From Bimastos eiseni (taxonomy: Eukaryota > Annelida > Clitellata > Crassiclitellata > Lumbricidae), in assembly GCA_959347315.1 (NCBI GenBank), contig OY365813.1:14908970-14972969 (forward strand): DNA of 64,000 bases. The letters are read 5' to 3'. Below are positions 20,346 to 32,290 of the stretch, one piece after another (positions within the stretch are counted from its first letter, which is position 1; the number at the start of each line of letters is the position of its first letter). Position numbers and translations under genes: made by a program. A model generated the notes under the pieces. That model saw only the letters and a program-made list of their open reading frames with translations. It was not told where the DNA came from and ran no database searches.

Positions 20346-22290
20346 AATTTTTATCATTGCAGAAAATGATGAATAATAATAAGAATTATTATAATTAGAA
20401 GAGGTAGTAGCAGTGACGTTGGTTGTCGTGGTAGCATAGTGGTGCTAGTAGCAATTCTATTGGTATACATAGAAGCGATATCGTCATAGTACAACCTTAT
20501 GTTTGGTTTCGCGTTATGGACCTATCTGCTATTACAGTGAAGCAAAGCGACGACAACGGAATTCCCGTATCTATCACGTGACTGGTCAGTCCCTGTCAGG
20601 CCTGTCCAGTGTACGGGTCCACTCCCAGTTGACCACTTCTCAAGTCTAGGGTCAGTTTCTCTCTCCATCTCGACACTGTCCAGCCAGCCTTTTCTGCCAA
20701 CTAACCCACCCGGCACCCCGCACCCACCTCTGCACTCACCCATCCACTCAATCCCTACGACCCCCTCAGCGTGCATCGCAATCACTCCCGGAAGTCGACC
20801 CTCCCTGTCCATTTCCGTTTCCGGTCGTCACTGCTGTGCCCGCTAGATGCCGGCACGAATCGTCCGGTCGTTGGTCAAGCGACGGCAATTTAGATGACCA
20901 TTTAGCCGACCATTAAGACAATCATTGAGCAGCAATTTCATACTCTACTCACTGGTAGCCAGAAGAAGCCAAAGAGCCACTCAAGTCCATCACACGCTGG
21001 TGGAAAATCAGCGACTAAACCCGGTGTGATTAGTTCGCAGTGCACGCCTTGTTTTTGTTTCCTAAAGGATACAAAACAATGAAAAATTATCTACAGTACT
21101 CGTTTAACTAATAGAAAAGTTGTGAACGTGTTTTGACCACCATTATGATTCGTGATTCGAAAAGGGAAAAAAGGTACTGGGAAAAAAGTAGAGGTAAAGG
21201 GATATGTAAGTTCAAGGGGGAAAGATCCTACTCGAGTTCTAAATGAGATGTCCTAAGGGATCCTTCAAATTCAGTTGCAGTTATTTCTAGAACTAAGGTC
21301 ATCTTCACACGTCTGGAAATTGTTAATTCCTTAGTATGTTTTCGCTCAAAGCAGGCTACTCATTGAAATTCATCATCGCTCATAGACCCACACAGACTTT
21401 GACCACATTGCTGCTTCAGTTCCACGTGCATACATAGTGCCTTATCACAGGACAGTACTGTACATCATGAACCGCGAATTTCCCGGCAGTGTGCCATCGA
21501 CTTAAGACTCTCCACTTCCGCGCAGGCGCAATGAATTATAACGCGTAGGGATCGTTTATAGCGTAGTGCCGAGTCGGGGCTTTGGCCGGTCGGTCGGTCG
21601 GTTGGTCCAGCGTCTTCTTCGGTAAGCCTAAGACGACGCAAGGGGCTCGGCTAAAACGTTTTTCGTGTCGAACGGGAGGCTCGTCACGCGCTGGTCGGGT
21701 GCAAGTACCGATCATTAGGGCGACGCCGCAGATCAATTCTAATTACGGAACATCGGTTAGAACACGGATGGAACAAAATCGGAACACATGGATGACTGTG
21801 TGGTTCGGTGGAGAGCGGACTGGGGACATGAGGGAAGTTCGCGTGGTGAACAATGGGAGGGGATTCAGTGGGGAGTTGGAATAGGCCTAGCGAAGATTTC
21901 CTTAGTAACTATGATTATTTATGATTGAAAATATTGAATTATCGTTCTTGGCTTTTGAATTGAATTGATTTAGCATCTCAATAGGCATTCACTTAATTAA
22001 TTCTGAGAATTGCATTAATTAATTAATTCATGCATTCATTCAATGAACAACACCTCACCAGTCATCGTTTCACTGCACCATGATCATGTACCGTGTTATA
22101 TATCGCCTTTTTTTCGATATCCTCTTCAACAAGCTATACACTTCAGCAAATTCTTCACAAGATTTTTCCTGAATCCGTCAAATGATCGGGTCACACGCTA
22201 TTGCCTTTAAACTGCATTATTTGATTAATCAATTTATATACTTCACGAGAAATCTCAAACTCAATTACTGCCTGTCTTCTTTAAGTTTCG
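20346..22290. other. No gene recognised
   Basis: GC- and CpG-richer patches at about 20520-20900 and 21480-21890 are separated by ordinary sequence. The ORFs at 20522-20812 (minus) and 21582-21884 (plus) carry no recognised motif. TAGGCCTA occurs at 21882-21889. Confidence 0.4.
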
Positions 22291-22294
22291 TTAT

Positions 22295-22500
22295 GCTATA
22301 TAATCAAGGGGAGAGAGGAGAGAAAAGCCAAGGGGAAGACCACGAAGGATGTCAACGGACTGAGTGGGGAAGGAAGGTTACAGGAGACTGGAGGAGAGCG
22401 TTGGACAACTGGAAGAATGCCGACACTAGTAGCACGAATTTACCTAAAGCGACAGACAACAAAAGAAGACGCACTTGATAATAAACAAACAGTCACTGAG
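22295..22500 (+). mobile_element. Possible LINE 3' coding end
   Basis: One plus-strand frame gives KPRGRPRRMSTD, then a stop, then WRR/LEE-rich residues. This is the Arg-Gly-Arg-Pro pattern common near the C terminus of LINE reverse transcriptases. No other domain remains. Confidence 0.3.
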
Positions 22501-22825
22501 TTTTATAGTTCTTATCAAATAAACCGATTAGCTGAATTATCCAGCTTCAAAGTCGTTGTCGTAAATATATATATAGAATATATATATATATGTATATATG
22601 CACGAGCCAAGCTAAGAAAGGCCGATCCAACCCTCACTCAACTGTTATGCAATAACTCGTTTTCAGTATTATCCATCTCTCTCTCTCTCTGATTGGTTCT
22701 TGTGCTCTCTCCACCTCGCATGCGTCATGACCTCCAATTAACCGACTGAACCATCGTCGGCATGCATAGTCAACCATGCGACCCGCAGGATCGTTGCCAT
22801 AATGTCAAACATGAAAACCGTAGAA

Positions 22826-22975
22826 ATCATCATCATCATCATCATCATCATCGTCATCATCATCATCATCGTCGTCGTCGTCGTCATCATCATCATCGTC
22901 ATTATCATCATCATCATCGTCGTCGTCATCGTCATCGTCGTCTTCGTCGTCACGATCAACATCATCATGACCAGC
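22826..22975. repeat. (ATC/GTC)n microsatellite
   Basis: CATCATCAT and GTCGTC runs interleaved. Confidence 0.95.
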
Positions 22976-23019
22976 TTCAATGGCTGACTATTATGAACCC
23001 TAGGCGACCGATACCCCTT

Positions 23020-23112
23020 ATCTCTGTCTGTCTGTCTCTGTGTCTGTCTGTGTCTGTCTGTCTCTGTCTGTCTCTGTCTCTGTTTGTCTGTCTCTCTATC
23101 TATCTATCTCTC
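23020..23112. repeat. (TGTC/TC)n microsatellite
   Basis: CTGTCTGTCTCTGTGTCTGT-type array ending in (TATC) units. Confidence 0.9.
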
Positions 23113-23344
23113 TTCCTCCCCAGTCTGTCTCTGCCCTGGTGTCCTCTGACGACGCAGCAAACACGATTACGAGCCACCGGACACTAATCTCCCATTGAGA
23201 AAACTTTACAAGATGGGATACACCTGTGTTTGAAGAGAACTCCTCCGCCGCTTCTAAGCGCTTATCCGCTGCTGCATGCCCTCTTAATCGCTCAAGCGCT
23301 TGCTCGACGCAGGCGAAATATGAGAACGTATTATGGCTGATGTT

Positions 23345-23400
23345 AGTAGTACAGCGCTTTTGAAAGGCACTTTAAAGGCGCTATATGAATCTCTTGAAGC
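23345..23400 (+). mobile_element. LINE 3' end fragment
   Basis: Contains GCGCTTTTGAAAGGCACTTT and AAAGGCGCTATATGAATCTC, the recurrent terminal motif. Confidence 0.45.
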
Positions 23401-23464
23401 GTGCGTGTATGGATGTCACAATGCATTCATTTGTGGTTACATAGAAGAAGTACGTATGCATAAT

Positions 23465-23640
23465 GGTAAAAATAATTATTATTTTAATAATAATCATTAT
23501 CATTGATATTATTATTAATATTATTAATATTATTGTAATAATAATAATTAAAAAATAATATTAATAATATAACTGATGAAAATAATAATATAATAACAAA
23601 TAATGATAGTGATAATCATAATTTTTAATATTATCTTCTT
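23465..23640. repeat. (AAT/ATT)-rich sequence at 3' side of a LINE fragment
   Basis: ATTATTATT and AATAATAATA runs with interruptions. It lies on the 3' side of the minus-strand retrotransposon fragment at 23.7-23.9 kb, as at the 17.7-kb copy. Confidence 0.85.
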
Positions 23641-23699
23641 GCCCCTACGTATAGAATATTAAGAATAAGAAAAAGTAGTCTGGAATGGCCTTACTCGTC

Positions 23700-23935
23700 G
23701 GTCTCACAAGTGGCGAAATAGCCTTTGAACTGGAGCTGCTGCGTTAAAGCGCTGTAGGGTGAGCGAGAGGCGTTGGAATAGGTAAGACGTCTTCCGCTTT
23801 CCCTCAGACGCGGCGGACAGTCTACGTCCGAGATCCGTCAAGAACTCCAGGGTCTCGATGTTAATAGGCCCAAGAGTTTCGAAGGCCACGGGGATAAATA
23901 TGTGGGCGCTATAACAATGCACGTCTCTCCGGTCA
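23700..23935 (-). pseudogene. Second copy (3' fragment) of the restriction-like-endonuclease LINE
   Basis: A minus-strand frame (23922-23704) reads FIPVAFETLGPINIETLEFL then DLGRRLSAASEG and SYLFQRLSLTLQRFNA. It aligns with residues of about 517-574 of the 17.7-kb protein (FVALSLESGGAWSSEGLEFI; SELGSRTSAATHD; SFLFQRISVVLQRGNA). Only the extreme C terminus remains. The copies are clearly diverged. Confidence 0.7.
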
Positions 23936-24269
23936 ACTAATGACTTAATCTGCTGCCCGCGACTTCGCTTCCTTGTGTGCTGTATTTATCGCATGATTAC
24001 AATTACGATAAGTTTACATTTTGATGCGCAATATTATTTGGTGTCAAGTACCCAATCAGAGAGTGCTTAAGTGAATATAAGTGGGCATGGTGTGTCCTTG
24101 GTTCATGCATTTGACCAGACCTCTCGATGGGTTCATGACGTTGATGATTGATGCTAGTGATTTACCGTGCGTCCTGATAGAAGCATATTTTACTTCTTAT
24201 GATGCATTATAACAAAAGAGTCAATCGTTATTGCATTTTTAATTCTCTTCTTTGTTTAATTAATTCCAT

Positions 24270-24350
24270 CTTTTTATACTCGCCTTAATGCTGCTCTTTT
24301 CAGTAGCCTTGAAGGGACGCCATATAGATCTTTGTAACGAATGAAAGAAT
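24270..24350 (+). mobile_element. LINE 3' end fragment
   Basis: TTTTTATACTCGCCTTAATG, CAGTAGCCTTGAAGGGACGC and CATATAGATCTTTGTAACGA match the copy at 6645-6770. Confidence 0.55.
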
Positions 24351-24374
24351 TATTTATTTCTCAAATCACTTCCG

Positions 24375-24560
24375 GCGTTTTCTATTTATTTTGTTTATTG
24401 TTTTATTCTTTATATTGTTCTTTGTTTTGTTCTTTACTTTGTTCTTCATTTTGTTCTTTGCCTTGTTTCTTTCTTTATTCTATGTTTTGTTCTTTGCTGT
24501 GTTCTTTATTTCGTTCTTTGCTTTGTTCTTTGACTTTTTCTTTGTTTTGATCTTTTCTTC
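24375..24560. repeat. TTTGTTCTTTG-type repeat
   Basis: Imperfect 12-15 bp units of TTTGTTCTTTGTTTTGTTCT. The Phe/Leu-rich ORFs are products of it. Confidence 0.8.
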
Positions 24561-25490
24561 TTTGTTTCTAGCTTTTGTTTCTTTCGTCGGTTCTCCTCTT
24601 GTTTTGCTTCTTCATTTTCTTTCAGTTTGTCCATAATTCATCTCGTTTTGTGTTTCTTGCTCTTTCCCTCATTCACATGCTACATCTTATTTCGTTTGAT
24701 CTCACAATCACTTACTAATTATGCCCGTTTCACCCTTCTTTCAAGTTACCACTCATCTTCCTCTCTTTCCATCCACCCATCGTTCCTTGCTTCTTACTTC
24801 GCTTCTTTCCCTTCCTTTCACTAGCTCCCCTTCTCCTGTATCCCCATTCCCTCCTTCCTTCACTGGGCGTCCCTATACCACCTCGTCGACGGTCACCGCT
24901 GTCTGCCAGAGGATGATATCACAAGATTAGAAGGAAGGGACGCGGAATATGCCGCCTGAAAGCTAATGAGCGTCGGTCTCAGTGTTGCCAAAATTTCCCC
25001 AATTATCGCTCGTTGCCCGCAGAATGTATTGCCGCCAACGTAGCGGAGGGAAGGGCAGATAAAAGGCTGGACTCAATTTGTTTTGTCCGTCCAGCGGACG
25101 TGGTCAGTCGCCGCGGTCAGTCCGCGCGGTCAGCGGTCAGCTAGTGTGGTCTTGTATGTGTTCGATCTTAATTAGGTCTGCTACAACCGTCGAACTTTAA
25201 TCAGACCGTGTTGGAACGCAGAGTTACCTCGGAACATGCGCTACGTCAAAGAAGACGTCACCGGATGTGACGTCAATCGACGACGACGCACTTCCGTTTG
25301 GCCGATCCAGAGAAAATGACTGCAGCGACGTCGAAAGAGCGAGGAAGGAACGACCAATGAAGGTTTTCACTCCAGTAGCAATATTCCAGTTGAAATATGT
25401 TTCGAACCGACAAACAGCATCTCTGCTAGGTTTAAATATGAAGTGGTCTAGTGACTGCTATTGGTTAGTTACTGTTTAATCTCAAGGACA
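24561..25490. other. No gene recognised
   Basis: Pyrimidine-rich at first, then CpG-containing sequence with the phrase GCGGTCAGTCCGCGCGGTCAG near 25109. No recognised coding motif. Confidence 0.4.
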
Positions 25491-25494
25491 CTGT

Positions 25495-25520
25495 ATTATA
25501 TATATATATATATATATACA
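25495..25520. repeat. (TA)n microsatellite
   Basis: Pure TATATA run. Confidence 0.95.
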
Positions 25521-25537
25521 TTTATAATAAAGATGCT

Positions 25538-25721
25538 TAGCGTCACCCTCCTTCTTTATCCAGGCTTGGCACTGGCACTGCCAGAATACGACCAGTGACG
25601 GAATTCTTGCAATTTCAGATTCGCGTGCACCATTTATAAGAGAGAACCAGAAGACTACAGTGAAAGCTCGAGTCCTTGCAATGCCAGTGCCAAGCGTGTA
25701 TGATAGAGGAGTGTGTCGCTA
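25538..25721. mobile_element. MITE with 40-bp-class inverted ends and TA target duplication
   Basis: The left end at 25537-25580 starts TTAGCGTCACCCTCCTTC and ends GCTTGGCACTGGCACTG. The reverse complement of 25679-25722 matches it at 35 of 44 positions by direct count. TA flanks both ends (25538-25539 and 25720-25721), leaving a 180-bp element that starts GCG and ends CGC. TA duplication is typical of Tc1/mariner-type elements. No coding capacity, so it would move only with a partner's transposase. A longer relative is at 43.3-44.6 kb. Confidence 0.75.
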
Positions 25722-25839
25722 ATTAATCAAGTTCGTTATCAACCAAAATCGAACGTCACGGTTTACAGGTGCTTTACAAAACAGACAGAGGCAGAGAAGG
25801 ACAGCAGGTCCGATGTCATAGGTTTAGGTCATTTGACCT

Positions 25840-25995
25840 GGAATGGCCTCTATGCAGTTTCGCCTCTTTACAATGACCTTTTTAATGTTCCACTCTAGCC
25901 CTTGACTGTTCTTATTAGCCTTGCTGGAGCAAAAAAGTTCCTCTCAGTAGTCTTTTTGAACGGGCGCTATAAATGTTTGATATGAATAAATCAAA
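25840..25995 (+). mobile_element. LINE 3' end fragment
   Basis: A plus-strand frame gives LTWNGLYAVSPLYNDL, resembling the W-N-x-L-P region near LINE RT ends. The terminal motif follows: CTCAGTAGTCTTTTTGAACG then GGCGCTATAAATG and ATGAATAAATC. Confidence 0.5.
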
Positions 25996-26187
25996 ACAAC
26001 TAACCTGAAAAAGTTGAGCAACCAGAACACAACTCTTTCGTTCGACAAATTAAAACACCGAACATCGTAAGCAGTCTTTGTGGTATGCAAAATTATTGGC
26101 TACTACTATTGGTGGAGGGAACATTGGTGCTTGTTGAAAATCGTTCAAAGGTTATTCTAAATCGTGCAACAACCTTTTAAGGTGCAA

Positions 26188-26350
26188 TTTAGATTCTCTC
26201 TCTCTCTCTCTCGCTCTCTCTCTCTCTGTCTCTCTCTCCGTCTCTCTCTGTCTCTCTCTCCGTCTCTCTCTATCTGTCTATCTGTCTCTCTCTCTTTGTC
26301 ACTCTGTCTCTCTCTGTCTCTCTGTCTCTCTGTCTCTTTCTCACTCTGTC

Positions 26351-26413
<63 letters not shown>

Positions 26414-26680
26414 CTTTCTCTTTCTCTCTCTCTCTATATCTGTCTCCCTGTCTCTCTCTCTCTCTGGCTCTGTCTCTTTCTCAGCCTCTCACTGTATCTC
26501 TCTATGTCTCTCTATGTGTCTCTGTCTCTCACTCTTTCCATCTCTCTGTCTCTCTGTCTCTGTCTCTCTTTGTCTGTCTCTGTCTCTGTCTCTGTCTGTC
26601 TGTCTCTGTCTGTCTGTCTCTGTCTGTCTGTCTCTCTCTTTCTCACTCTGTCTCTCTCTCTCGCTCTCTATCTCTATCTT
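26188..26680. repeat. (TC)n / (TGTC)n microsatellite
   Basis: Nearly 500 bp of CTCTCT and CTGTCT. The large Ser/Leu ORFs here are repeat products. Confidence 0.95.
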
Positions 26681-26689
26681 TCAGTTCTC

Positions 26690-27620
26690 TATTCTGCAGT
26701 TATTTATTTGTATTTGTATAATATGCTTGCTCTCCTCCACTGTGCTCCTCATCGTCCACAGTGCTCAACACGCATCATCTCCCCCATCCATACCCCTCCC
26801 GTACACGCTCCTCCCCTCTCTCACACTCATCCCACTCCATTTCTCATTAGCCCCACAATCGCCTCTCTGCCCAGCGGGTCCCGATCAACCACAGACCAAA
26901 ATCAATTAGACCGACATGACGAGCTGACCGGAAGTCCGTCCGCGTCTATCTTCATCCACCACAGCGCATCACGGATTCATAAATTCCATTTCCGCTCCAC
27001 CCATGGGCTCCACCCCTCGCTTGCCAACCCCGGGTTAACGCAACGCGAGTGGCGAACCGTGTAAAACTCACCCGGTCGCCCTGCGGCCGTCATCGGTCCC
27101 CCATCGCACCGTCGAGGCCCGCCTTGCGCTCTATCATGTCGTTGGCTTCAGGCAGAGTACGATGTTTGGCTTATTACAACCTCTTAGTTGTATTAATAGA
27201 CGGGCTTCTTGTCAAAGGCATCCAAAGACGGGAAGAACAGCTTTCCATTCGTTGAGGACACGTGTTTGCCGCAAACGGTCTCCAGCGCCACCCAGCGGCC
27301 GCTGTCAAAACCATCGCCTGCAGGTGATTTCTTGCCTTCTAATTAAACGTACGCCGCCTCAACAAAACGCTGTCGTCCAGCGTCGCCTAAAAGTAACGTC
27401 TATCCAAGCATGTGTATGAACGTATTCTTTGTTCGACAGTTTTTAGAACCCATTATTGTCACCGTTTCATCTCCACATCGATGCGCTGAGTTTTGGTGCG
27501 ATAAGCTTTACAGACGTGTCGTAAAATTGCACCAAAATTTGCGTCAAGTTGATCCTTGAAAGCGCTGTGAGATACTAAAATATTAATAAGAAATTATAGA
27601 CAAAACGTCCTGGAGATAGA
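26690..27620. other. No gene recognised
   Basis: C-rich sequence at 26740-27130 with a Pro/His/Ser-rich frame running out of the microsatellite, then ordinary sequence. No splice-bounded exon or family motif recognised. Confidence 0.4.
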
Positions 27621-27624
27621 ATGT

Positions 27625-27892
27625 CCTTATAATAATAATTTCCGTTAAATTTCAAACCGACAAACCGCAATTCGATTACACGTATGGTATGAACTAATTA
27701 TGACAGGTTATCACAGAAATCAATTTAACTGTCGGCAGCCGCGCAACGCGTCCATAATGTTATGCCTCTCTTTTTAACAAACGCCACCTAGCGAAAGGAG
27801 ACCAGTCAACTTTACGGGGGATACGGGTTTCGAACTCGGGTTCTCAGCTCTGCGCCCCAGGGTGCTATCAATTACTCTACGGCCCCTTGACA
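27625..27892 (-). repeat. tRNA-derived SINE, copy 2
   Basis: On the minus strand the head (about 27890-27803) reads GGGGCCGTAGAGTAATTGAT, later CCCGAGTTCGAAACCCG with a good B-box. The body follows with GGCGTTTGTTAAAAAGAG, GCGGCTGCCGACAGTTAAAT and GCGGTTTGTCGGTTTGAAAT. It matches copy 1 at 579-845 over head, body and tail. The head looks tRNA-like but does not fold into a clean tRNA acceptor and T stem, so I call it a SINE, not a tRNA gene. Confidence 0.75.
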
Positions 27893-28639
27893 CTGAACAA
27901 TGGGGAACAACTTCTGTGGTCTATATCTGGCACACTGGGTGAAGAAACCGTATCATCACTATGCCATCGACGAAACCGATATCGTCAGATGGCAAGGGGC
28001 AAGGTTTGGCCGCCCAGATGGTGTGACAATTGGAATTGTTATTGCTATTGCAATCACGATTATGCATGTGGCATTGTCGGGTGCTGATTCTAAGGATGCA
28101 TATCAAATTAATGTTTAGGCTACTGTCAGCGCAAAAGCTAATGTTCGAGGTGACATAAAAGTGCGGTTTAACTACTTTGTAAAAACAGAAAGCCCAGGGA
28201 TTAATAAATAGCTCAGAGGAGACAGTTCCAGGAGACCCGAATGCTATCAGCACGATACCCGAGAGTTCAATAACAAGTGCGTTTTTAACTGCCTCGTGAA
28301 AATAGATCGGGCTTCTGAATTGGCCAAAAAGGACTGTTGGACCAGCCAAGGGAAAGGCTCGACAACCCGTTCTATAGTTTTGGTTACTGACACTAGGGCA
28401 AGGAGGCAAGGTAAAGGGGTGATTTTAGAGTGTATTGGATGTTTATCCAAGAAGGCTCATGTGATTCCAGAGGAGCGACTATATATCCAAACAAGACTTC
28501 TATAGAGTAAAATTCAAATATCTCAAGGACTAAGGCGATTGCGAAACAAGAGGGTAGCTAATTCAAGAAGATGACAAAAACAAGAAATTTATTTGATGGT
28601 GAGTGCATACCTATTAGATGGCGTCGCATTGAGGGAGTC
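27893..28639. other. No gene recognised
   Basis: Overlapping ORFs on both strands (up to 162 codons, minus, 28409-27921) show no recognised family pattern. Confidence 0.4.
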
Positions 28640-29010
28640 TGCTCCCAGGGGCCTGCGGGAATTATGCTGCTCTACATTTGGTGTCCAACGCCGAGCCTCC
28701 CTTCACTCTTCTTTACAGATCGAGCTTCTGGTCCCTTGTTCTCGGACATCCATGAAGCAACGCTGAGCCATTTCGGTTGCTGGCCTTGCAACATGGAATA
28801 GCGCCGGTGAATAAGCTGGGCTTCCATACTTGGCTTTCGTGGGCGTTGAGAAATTTTCGAAGATTTACAGTAAATTACAGGGTGCACTTATCCGTGTTCT
28901 ACACCAACCTCAAGACTGCCCGTTTTAGTCGGGATTGGGTCTGGAGCGCCTCTGAGTAGAAGTTCCTGTAGGGTCGCTATATCTCAATCCTATAAATAAA
29001 TAAATAAATT
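28640..29010 (+). mobile_element. LINE 3' end fragment with (TAAA)n tail
   Basis: The terminal motif reads GGAGCGCCTCTGAGTAGAAG then GTAGGGTCGCTATATCTCAA and TATAAATAAATAAATAAAT. Upstream frames are weakly LINE-like only. Its tail touches the first of the three tandem segments. Confidence 0.45.
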
Positions 29011-29332
29011 GCCTGCCCACAAGACACTGCGGTGATACAAATATTAATAGTTGAAGATAAGGGATATTATGAGATAATTAATATACTGAAAATAGAACTA
29101 GAGTGAGGAAGCAGATTGATGGCATGGTGAATTGGTGAAAGATGTGTCGTCTATTATGGGCTGCCCTCCGTGATCATAGAGAATCATCATCAAAATATTA
29201 GTCTCAATGCACAAATAGATCAGAATACAGCTGCAGTGAGCTATTTAAAGTGTGAGATGTCCAAGAAAGTGATTTCAAGTTGATAACGCTTGCTGTAACG
29301 ATAGAAAGTATAATATAATATAATATTACAGT

Positions 29333-29515
29333 GTTGACTAGTTCTTCTTTCGATAGATCGCTAAGTCAGATGTATAACGTGATGGGTGTCTTGCATGGCT
29401 GCCAACAGTTAAATTATTCGACTCCTGTATCAACTTGTCATCATCCGTTCACACTGTTCTTGTAATCATATCATACTGCTATTTGTCAGTTAGAAATTAA
29501 ATAAAGATTTTATAT
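29333..29515 (+). repeat. SINE body, no tRNA head (unit 1)
   Basis: GTTGACTAGTTCTTCTTTCG, then GATGTATAACGTGATGGGTG and GGCTGCCAACAGTTAAATT match the SINE body. The tRNA-like head is missing, and the same truncated form occurs in units 2 and 3, so truncation preceded duplication. Confidence 0.7.
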
Positions 29516-30001
29516 AAATATCGTCCCTTAGTCACTTCCCTTTGCATAGCACATGCCTTTTAGTCCTTGTATCTTTGTTGACATGTCTTACGTTATTGCG
29601 CCTAGCTAACTGACCAACAGCTAATAAATAACTTCATAGAAAGAATCCCAAGTCCAACTCGGAACGAAGGAAATGCCTTTATCTTCTTAATCGGTTATCA
29701 AGGTCATCGCAAGTCATATTTTTAGCCTATATGCCTAGCTATTTTTGTCCATTGCGTGATGTTCGGATTATAGACCTAGTTAGGCCATCTGGGTTTTGTT
29801 TAAATTCGATTGTCCAAGTGCTGGTTTACTAGAATTAATTGTCACAACTGTACACAAGTTGACAGCTGTAAGCATTGACTAAGAAGTAGGTTAAACTAAT
29901 GAATATATGCTCATTTAATAGCTGACATTTATTACCATATATCATAGATAGCTGAGGGCTCTGTCTGCAGGTATTAAAATATAGTTTGAGATAGGGACAC
30001 C

Positions 30002-30975
30002 ATGAATTTTGAATCACTGAAAAGAGGAAAGATCCTAAACTGAAACTCTGGAAATGACCCAAAGACATTCCAGGTTGGACGGATATAGAAAGATTCCGAA
30101 GAGGACAACAGTTTTTCCAACGTCACGTGGCTGCATTTCTGTTTGCGCTTCACTGTTCCCTAACCGTCGGATTCGCCGTTTCAAGACTCATCAAGCCTCT
30201 CATATTTACCGAGAACTCAGATACAGCACAGAAATCGTTCTTGCGCTATTTTAAAACATTCGTTCATATTGTTCTGTGGCATACGCAGGATGTCTGGGAT
30301 GAGAAAACTCAGGGTTATAAGTCAATACAAAATGTTCGAAGTATGCATGGTGCCGTAAGAACGGCCATGGAGTCCGAGGACTCAGCGAAAAACCAGATAT
30401 CGCAATACGATATGACCATTGTACAATCTGGTTTCATGGCGGTTGGTGCCATGCATCCGTCAAGTTTCGGCATTAAGCACACGAAAGAAGAACTGGAAGA
30501 TTACGTCTTTTTCTGGCGTGGAATTGGATATCTACTGGGAATAAAAGACAAGTTCAATCTCTGTTCTGGAAGTTATGACGAATTCCACAGAGTGGGCAAG
30601 GCGATTGAACGGGCACTCGTCTTTCGCGGCATGTGTTACCCACCAAAGGAGTTTGAGACTCTGGCAAATGCCTACATCGATGGTATGAATAGTTTTGTAC
30701 TTAATTTGAAAATCTTCACAAAAGAATCGATCATATATTTTACCTTCAGGATCATGGGACTTCCCTTGCCGGACTTGAAAGTTTCGTGGATTGATTACCT
30801 GCGTCTATTGCTGTATCGGATCGTGGTCATTGTCATTCGTTGGGTTCCAGAAGTTGAAGGACTGCTCAACAATATGACAAAAAATCTGTTCAAAATTGGT
30901 CGTCTTGTCGAGTACAATGAACTTGTCAGAGAAAAGGAAACAGTCTTAAATAATGTATCAAAGTCTGATATTTAG
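30002..30975 (+). pseudogene. DUF2236 / MpaB-Lcp-like oxygenase family, copy 1 (N terminus broken)
   Basis: Paralogue of the intact gene at 39998-40975. The region starting at the ATG at 30002 aligns with that gene's start, but it has a stop (TGA at about 30041) where copy 3 has a sense codon, a one-base deletion near 30066 (AAGACATTCC against AAGACACTTCC), and ATATAG where copy 3 has ATATGG. From 30127 to 30975 a 282-codon frame is open and aligns throughout, including VRSMHGAVRTAMES, ISQYDMTIVQSGFMA and FFWRGIGYLLGI. The family's likely heme-ligand region (R-x-M-H) is kept. Either it is a recent pseudogene, or a product lacking about 45 N-terminal residues starts at 30127; nothing supports the latter promoter-wise. 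Upstream and downstream flanks match the other units. Confidence 0.75.
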
Positions 30976-31132
30976 TCTCCCATAGAAGTAAGCGTGGCAA
31001 TGCCACAAAGTGAAAATATACATATATATACACGTATATTTATGTATAAATTATTCTAAGATGCTAAGATGCAGAGAAGCGCCCTTCTGCTTAATCGTAT
31101 TGTCTAGCTCAAGTTTGACTATATCAAAGCTC

Positions 31133-32290
31133 GTTGACAGCAAAGTGGGGGTCCGGTACAATTTACCTTTTTGAGTATGAATGAAAGACTGATTGACAGT
31201 TCACTGTAATACACAGTACCAGAAAATATTGCAAAATTCCAAGCACAAAACCTACATGATGCATCAATCACTTGTCAAAGTTATCATCGATTCATCATCA
31301 TTCATCACTATCAGTAAGAGAGATTTAGTTCACCATTATCGTGATACAACAATTGATGTAGAAAGAGGCAACATTAATGGTATCATCAAAGATTTATCGA
31401 AATTACGAGAATCCTGGTACAAATTAATGATGAATGTGAACTTGTTGCCCAAATTATTTGCATCATTTGTTCTTCTCAAACTCTTAATGATGCTGGCAAC
31501 AACAATAATGATCAAACTGCTGAGGTGCATGATCGAAGGCTAACTGAAAAAGTGAAAGCCTCAAAACAACCACGAACTGCAACTGTTGAACAATTTTACT
31601 TGTAAGTCTGCAAGGGATGAGTTCAGAGATGGACTATTTTATCCTACTGTTGATTCGTGGTAACTTAAAAACGTGTACTTAAAAAACGTGTTGTTTCGCT
31701 ATGTCAAGTCTTTCACAGCAAATCTGAATTCTTGTGGAAGTTTCTCCTAGAACTACATGCAGGGTCATTTGTGAAAACGTTTGTGAAAGTTACTATGTCG
31801 ACATTTGCAAGTACGAGGTTGACTCATTAAAACGAATTTATCAGGAAAATATTGGTTCAGAAGTTATTCAACCTTTTTAGTTGTTAAATAAATAAACTGC
31901 GTGAAATTTCGCAGCCGAAACTCTTCCCCAATGTAACTGTTACCATGAGAATTTATTGTTGTCTTCCAGTTTCTGTTGCAAGTGTATTAAAAGGAGTCAA
32001 AAACTATCATCGGGGAACAATGTGTCAAAATGGAGTCAACATTGGCCTTTAAAGCGCAGTTGGCTAAACTATAAATTTTGATTCAATTATTGATTACTTT
32101 GCTAGAAAAGGCTAGAAAAGTCCCCTTAAGAATTCATTGAGAATATTAAAATAGAAATAGGGCTTAAAGAAATAGAATTCCGAGTTAATAAAACCAAGTA
32201 TGGTTTGTTAATAAATTTTGTTAACAATTACAGAAAAAGTTACAAATAATCAAAGGGGGGGCCCTTTTTAAGTTTTTCTGGGGTTTCGAA
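31133..32290 (+). mobile_element. hAT-type DNA transposon relic B
   Basis: Starts GCAAAGTGGGGGTCCGGT like relic A at 11.28 kb and keeps more of the internal coding part. Plus-strand frames give DLSKLRESWYKL, then in a shifted frame NDECELVAQIICIICSS and KASKQPRTATVEQFYL, a pattern of transposases carrying TTF/ZMYM-type and hAT domains. The dimerisation block seen in relic A is badly damaged near 31970-32090. It lies in the 3' flank of DUF2236 copy 1 and is missing from the equivalent position in unit 3, so it arrived after duplication. No clean target duplication was found. Confidence 0.6.

Noticed and set aside
26164..27064. Ser/Leu-rich ORFs of 185-186 codons
   Set aside because: Products of the (TC)n/(TGTC)n array; the trailing part is C-rich and unrecognised.
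27803..27892. tRNA gene on the minus strand
   Set aside because: It has a B-box and tRNA-like layout, but the T stem and acceptor do not pair properly. The same head occurs in the SINE at 579, so it is a SINE head.
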